NCBI GenBank assembly: GCA_964354655.1
Contig: CAYHAL010000040.1
Coordinates: forward strand, 1-7,495
DNA: 7,495 bases
Origin: E44-bin46 sp964354655
GTDB lineage: Bacteria; Chloroflexota; Dehalococcoidia; Dehalococcoidales; E44-bin46
Reading direction: 5' to 3'
A program made the translations under genes and the position numbers. This document shows, piece after piece, positions 6,395-7,495 of the stretch. Under the pieces are notes generated by a model, which worked only from the letters and a program-made list of their open reading frames with translations, did no database searches and had not been told where the DNA came from. Position 1 is the first letter of the stretch, and every line of letters begins with the position of its first letter.

Positions 6395-6733
6395 CTAACT
6401 ACTCAATTTTACTAACAGGTGCCGCAGAACCTCCTCCGAGATATGCAACCTCGCCTCGAGCTCCTTGCTCAATGCCGGCTCTAACTTAAATCGAGTTAAA
6501 ACATAATTACCCTCCATAAAATGTTTTATTGGATAGGCTAACTTCCTTTTACCCCATCTCTCTACGCTGGAAATGATGCCACCCCTCTCGGTAATAAACT
6601 GGCTTATACTATTTATTACCGCCTCTAACCCCTCATCCATAACCTCAGGACTAATACTTACTACCAGTTCATAATCGCGCAATTGCGCCTCTTTCGCTTT
6701 TAACGCTTGCTTAGATGCCTTTTGAGATACCAT
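6395..6733 (-). CDS. rpsF: 30S ribosomal protein S6
   Basis: This 112-residue protein of the 30S platform is the partner of S18. The family core starts at about residue 19 (RDYELVVSISPEV) and includes GKRKLAYPIKHFMEGNYVLTRF and the LEARLHISEEVLRHLLVKL ending. A basic N-terminal extension of about 18 residues (MVSQKASKQALKAKEAQL) precedes it; no closer start codon is available, so the extension looks real. The ATG at 6731-6733 has GGGGGA upstream. It is the first gene of the long minus-strand run, directly behind a good promoter with a leader of only about 18 nt. Confidence 0.97.
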   Translation of the reverse strand: MVSQKASKQALKAKEAQLRDYELVVSISPEVMDEGLEAVINSISQFITERGGIISSVERWGKRKLAYPIKHFMEGNYVLTRFKLEPALSKELEARLHISEEVLRHLLVKLSS

Positions 6734-6757
6734 TTGTCCCCCAAAATTTTATGTTTT

Positions 6758-6787
6758 ATTATACCATACAATAAGAAATACAAACAA
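6758..6787 (-). promoter_or_regulatory. Promoter for rpsF and the downstream run
   Basis: On the minus strand a perfect TATAAT (6758-6763) is preceded by an extended -10 TGG. A weak -35 TTGTTT (6782-6787) lies 18 nt upstream. Transcription should begin near 6751, leaving about 18 nt before the rpsF start. No other comparably good promoter precedes rpsF, ssb, rpsR or rpmH. Confidence 0.75.
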
Positions 6788-6818
6788 TACATATCCTGCT
6801 TAATATCAGAGCATGAGG

Positions 6819-6837
6819 GTGACTTACAATCCGTCAC
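6819..6837. repeat. Short inverted repeat between divergent promoters
   Basis: GTGAC (6819-6823) and GTCAC (6833-6837) flank a 9-nt centre, between the rpsF promoter and the tRNA-Asp promoter. It could be an operator for a regulator, but 5-bp arms can arise by chance. Confidence 0.25.
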
Positions 6838-6845
6838 TATCCAGG

Positions 6846-6874
6846 TTGACACAATACATTGCTCCTGATAAACT
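6846..6874 (+). promoter_or_regulatory. Promoter for tRNA-Asp
   Basis: A perfect TTGACA (6846-6851), a 17-nt spacer and TAAACT (6869-6874, four of six consensus bases) place the transcript start near 6881, about 50 nt before the mature tRNA. It diverges from the rpsF promoter. Confidence 0.7.
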
Positions 6875-6929
6875 TTAGCTAAGCGGAAGGTTTAATCAAC
6901 CGAGTCCCAAAACCCGTGTTGAACAGAAT

Positions 6930-7003
6930 GGCCCCGTGGTGTAGCGGACAAACATGCCACCCTGTCACGGTGGAGATCGCGGGTTCAAATCCCGCCGGGG
7001 TCG
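6930..7003 (+). tRNA. tRNA-Asp (anticodon GTC)
   Basis: The complete cloverleaf can be drawn by eye. The acceptor stem is GGCCCCG with CGGGGTC (one G-U pair), the D stem GTGT/ACAT, and the anticodon stem CCACC/GGTGG around the loop CTGTCAC, with anticodon GTC at 6964-6966. The T stem is GCGGG/CCCGC with loop TTCAAAT. The discriminator base is G73, as expected for tRNA-Asp. The 3' CCA is not encoded (the sequence continues CTTCC), so it must be added by the CCA-adding enzyme. RNase P, whose protein subunit is encoded nearby, would trim the leader of about 50 nt. Confidence 0.97.
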
Positions 7004-7179
7004 CTTCCAATATCTCTGGTGTGACTTTCAAAGTTTATCCTAAAGAAGGACTCCAACTCTGGCCTCGGCTTCTGAGGCTATCCATTGCCGAATTACCCGA
7101 TGTTGTTAACCAACGAACGCTGCACATTCTGTAGTAGCATCCAAAGCGGCAAGACTAGGGCTTTAAATAGTTTCGCCAG
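7004..7179. other. Intergenic stretch after tRNA-Asp with no recognisable gene
   Basis: No convincing coding frame, RNA gene or T-rich terminator is visible here. It holds a small GCCTC/GAGGC stem near 7065-7081 and an imperfect 10-bp inverted repeat at 7148-7157 / 7168-7177 (GGCAAGACTA against TAGTTTCGCC). The latter ends 2 nt before the -35 of the next promoter. Either stem might end the tRNA transcript without a U-tract, or the second could be an operator. Confidence 0.5.
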
Positions 7180-7207
7180 TTGACAAATGATAATATTATG
7201 GTATAGT
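7180..7207 (+). promoter_or_regulatory. Strong promoter for the secreted-protein gene
   Basis: A perfect TTGACA (7180-7185) and TATAGT (7202-7207, five of six) are separated by 16 nt, with an extended -10 TGG. The predicted start is near 7214. It is one of the two best promoters in the window, suggesting an abundant product. The spacer contains the 12-bp box GATAATATTATG, which recurs in the leader at 7350-7361. Confidence 0.8.
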
Positions 7208-7256
7208 GTATGGTCACTGACAAGGTATGTCATAGTTAGATTCAGGAGAGGAGGTG

Positions 7257-7307
7257 ATGCCTTGGCAAAAGCCCGGAGGGTTTAGTCCCGAAGGGGAAGC
7301 TCAATAA
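7257..7307 (+). CDS. Possible 16-residue leader peptide
   Basis: An ATG directly behind AGGAGAGGAGGTG opens a frame reading MPWQKPGGFSPEGEAQ and then TAA. The Shine-Dalgarno match is the strongest in the window, although GGAGG is only 2 nt from the ATG; the upstream AGGAG is better spaced at 8 nt. The frame lies wholly within the structured leader, so translation could alter its folding. I recognise no family, and it may simply be RNA sequence. Confidence 0.3.
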   Translation: MPWQKPGGFSPEGEAQ

Positions 7308-7349
7308 GAACCCACGGAAAAAAATCGCAATTTTATCTCTATAAAAAGG

Positions 7350-7361
7350 GATAATATTATG
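7350..7361 (+). repeat. Second copy of the 12-bp box GATAATATTATG
   Basis: It is identical to 7189-7200, which lies within the spacer of the upstream promoter. The inner ATAATATTAT is a perfect palindrome, so it could bind a dimeric protein or take part in the leader hairpins. Confidence 0.4.
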
Positions 7362-7410
7362 TCTCTTTATTTATGGAGAAATAGATTTTTTAAAGGAGAA
7401 ATAAAGGTCG

Positions 7411-7495
7411 ATGAAAAGTAAAATATCTAAGATAATGGGAGTAGCCGTAACCCTGGCGATGGTGCTGAGCCTAACTGCTGGCTTTGCCGCTGCTC
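7411..7495 (+). CDS. Secreted protein, N-terminal signal peptide only (cut by the right edge)
   Basis: The 28 visible residues are a classical Sec signal peptide: a basic n-region (MKSKISK), a hydrophobic core (MGVAVTLAMVLSLTAGF) and a small-residue region (AGFAAA) suited to signal peptidase I. There is no lipobox in what is visible. The ATG follows AAAGGAG at 13 nt and AAGGT at 3 nt. A strong promoter and long leader suggest an abundant surface protein such as an S-layer or adhesin-like protein, but this is a guess from context because the mature part is outside the window. Confidence 0.85.
   Translation, partial: MKSKISKIMGVAVTLAMVLSLTAGFAAA

Larger units (their letters stand above)
7214..7410 (+). 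promoter_or_regulatory. Long structured 5' leader of the secreted-protein gene
   Basis: About 200 nt separate the predicted transcript start from the ATG at 7411. The leader contains a very strong ribosome-binding sequence (AGGAGAGGAGGTG, 7244-7256) followed by a 16-codon ORF. A two-level stem overlaps it: GGGTTT/GAACCC (7278-7283 with 7308-7313) enclosing TCCC-GAAG-GGGA (7286-7297). Downstream, two stems cannot form together: TTATCTC with GGGATAA (7333-7354) and AAAGGGATA with its partner ending TCTCTTT (7345-7368). This layout would suit a riboswitch, a leader-peptide control or a stability element, but I recognise no known RNA family. Confidence 0.4.

Noticed and set aside
6734..6757. S6:S18-binding autoregulatory leader of rpsF
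   Set aside because: The predicted leader is only about 18 nt, too short for the known S6:S18 RNA structure, unless a promoter further upstream is also used.
6916..7134. Plus-strand open frame across the tRNA gene
   Set aside because: It runs through the complete tRNA-Asp and has no coding signature.
1..7495. CRISPR array, insertion sequence, prophage or defence system
   Set aside because: No spaced direct repeats, transposase, integrase or nuclease-like genes are present; the window is core housekeeping sequence.

Overview
The window looks like a core-genome segment of a bacterium in the Chloroflexota, most plausibly class Dehalococcoidia. This placement is an inference from gene neighbourhood, the type-2 isoleucyl-tRNA synthetase, the style of the proteins and the moderate base composition; it was not tested by any search. 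Nearly all the coding sequence is on the minus strand and reads from right to left as one tightly packed run of housekeeping genes.

Minus-strand run, in order of transcription: a promoter near 6758-6787, then rpsF (ribosomal protein S6), ssb (single-strand DNA-binding protein), rpsR (S18), rpmH (L34), rnpA (RNase P protein), yidD (membrane insertion factor), an eight-repeat beta-propeller lipoprotein, yidC (membrane insertase), jag (KH/R3H RNA-binding protein) and ileS (isoleucyl-tRNA synthetase, 5' part only, running off the left edge). Most gaps are 7-45 nt. The exceptions are a 160-nt rpmH-rnpA spacer with a strong palindrome and a 116-nt out-of-frame overlap of yidC and jag. The run joins two clusters that are separate in many bacteria: S6-SSB-S18, and L34-RnpA-YidD-YidC-Jag. 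The theme is ribosome assembly, RNA processing, and insertion of proteins into or through the membrane.

Plus strand, right end: a tRNA-Asp(GTC) gene with its own good promoter diverges from the rpsF promoter. After about 175 nt with no recognisable gene there is a very strong promoter (TTGACA, extended -10 TGGTATAGT). It drives a roughly 200-nt structured leader and then the first 28 codons of a secreted protein with a clear signal peptide, cut off by the right edge.

The most unusual points are: jag, whose conserved N-terminal domain can only be completed by starting at a non-ATG/GTG/TTG codon, probably ATT; the dual-coding yidC/jag overlap, which also encodes the basic tail of YidC; the propeller lipoprotein inserted between yidD and yidC; and the long leader of the secreted protein, which contains a very strong ribosome-binding site with a 16-codon ORF, mutually exclusive hairpins, and a 12-bp box repeated in the promoter spacer.
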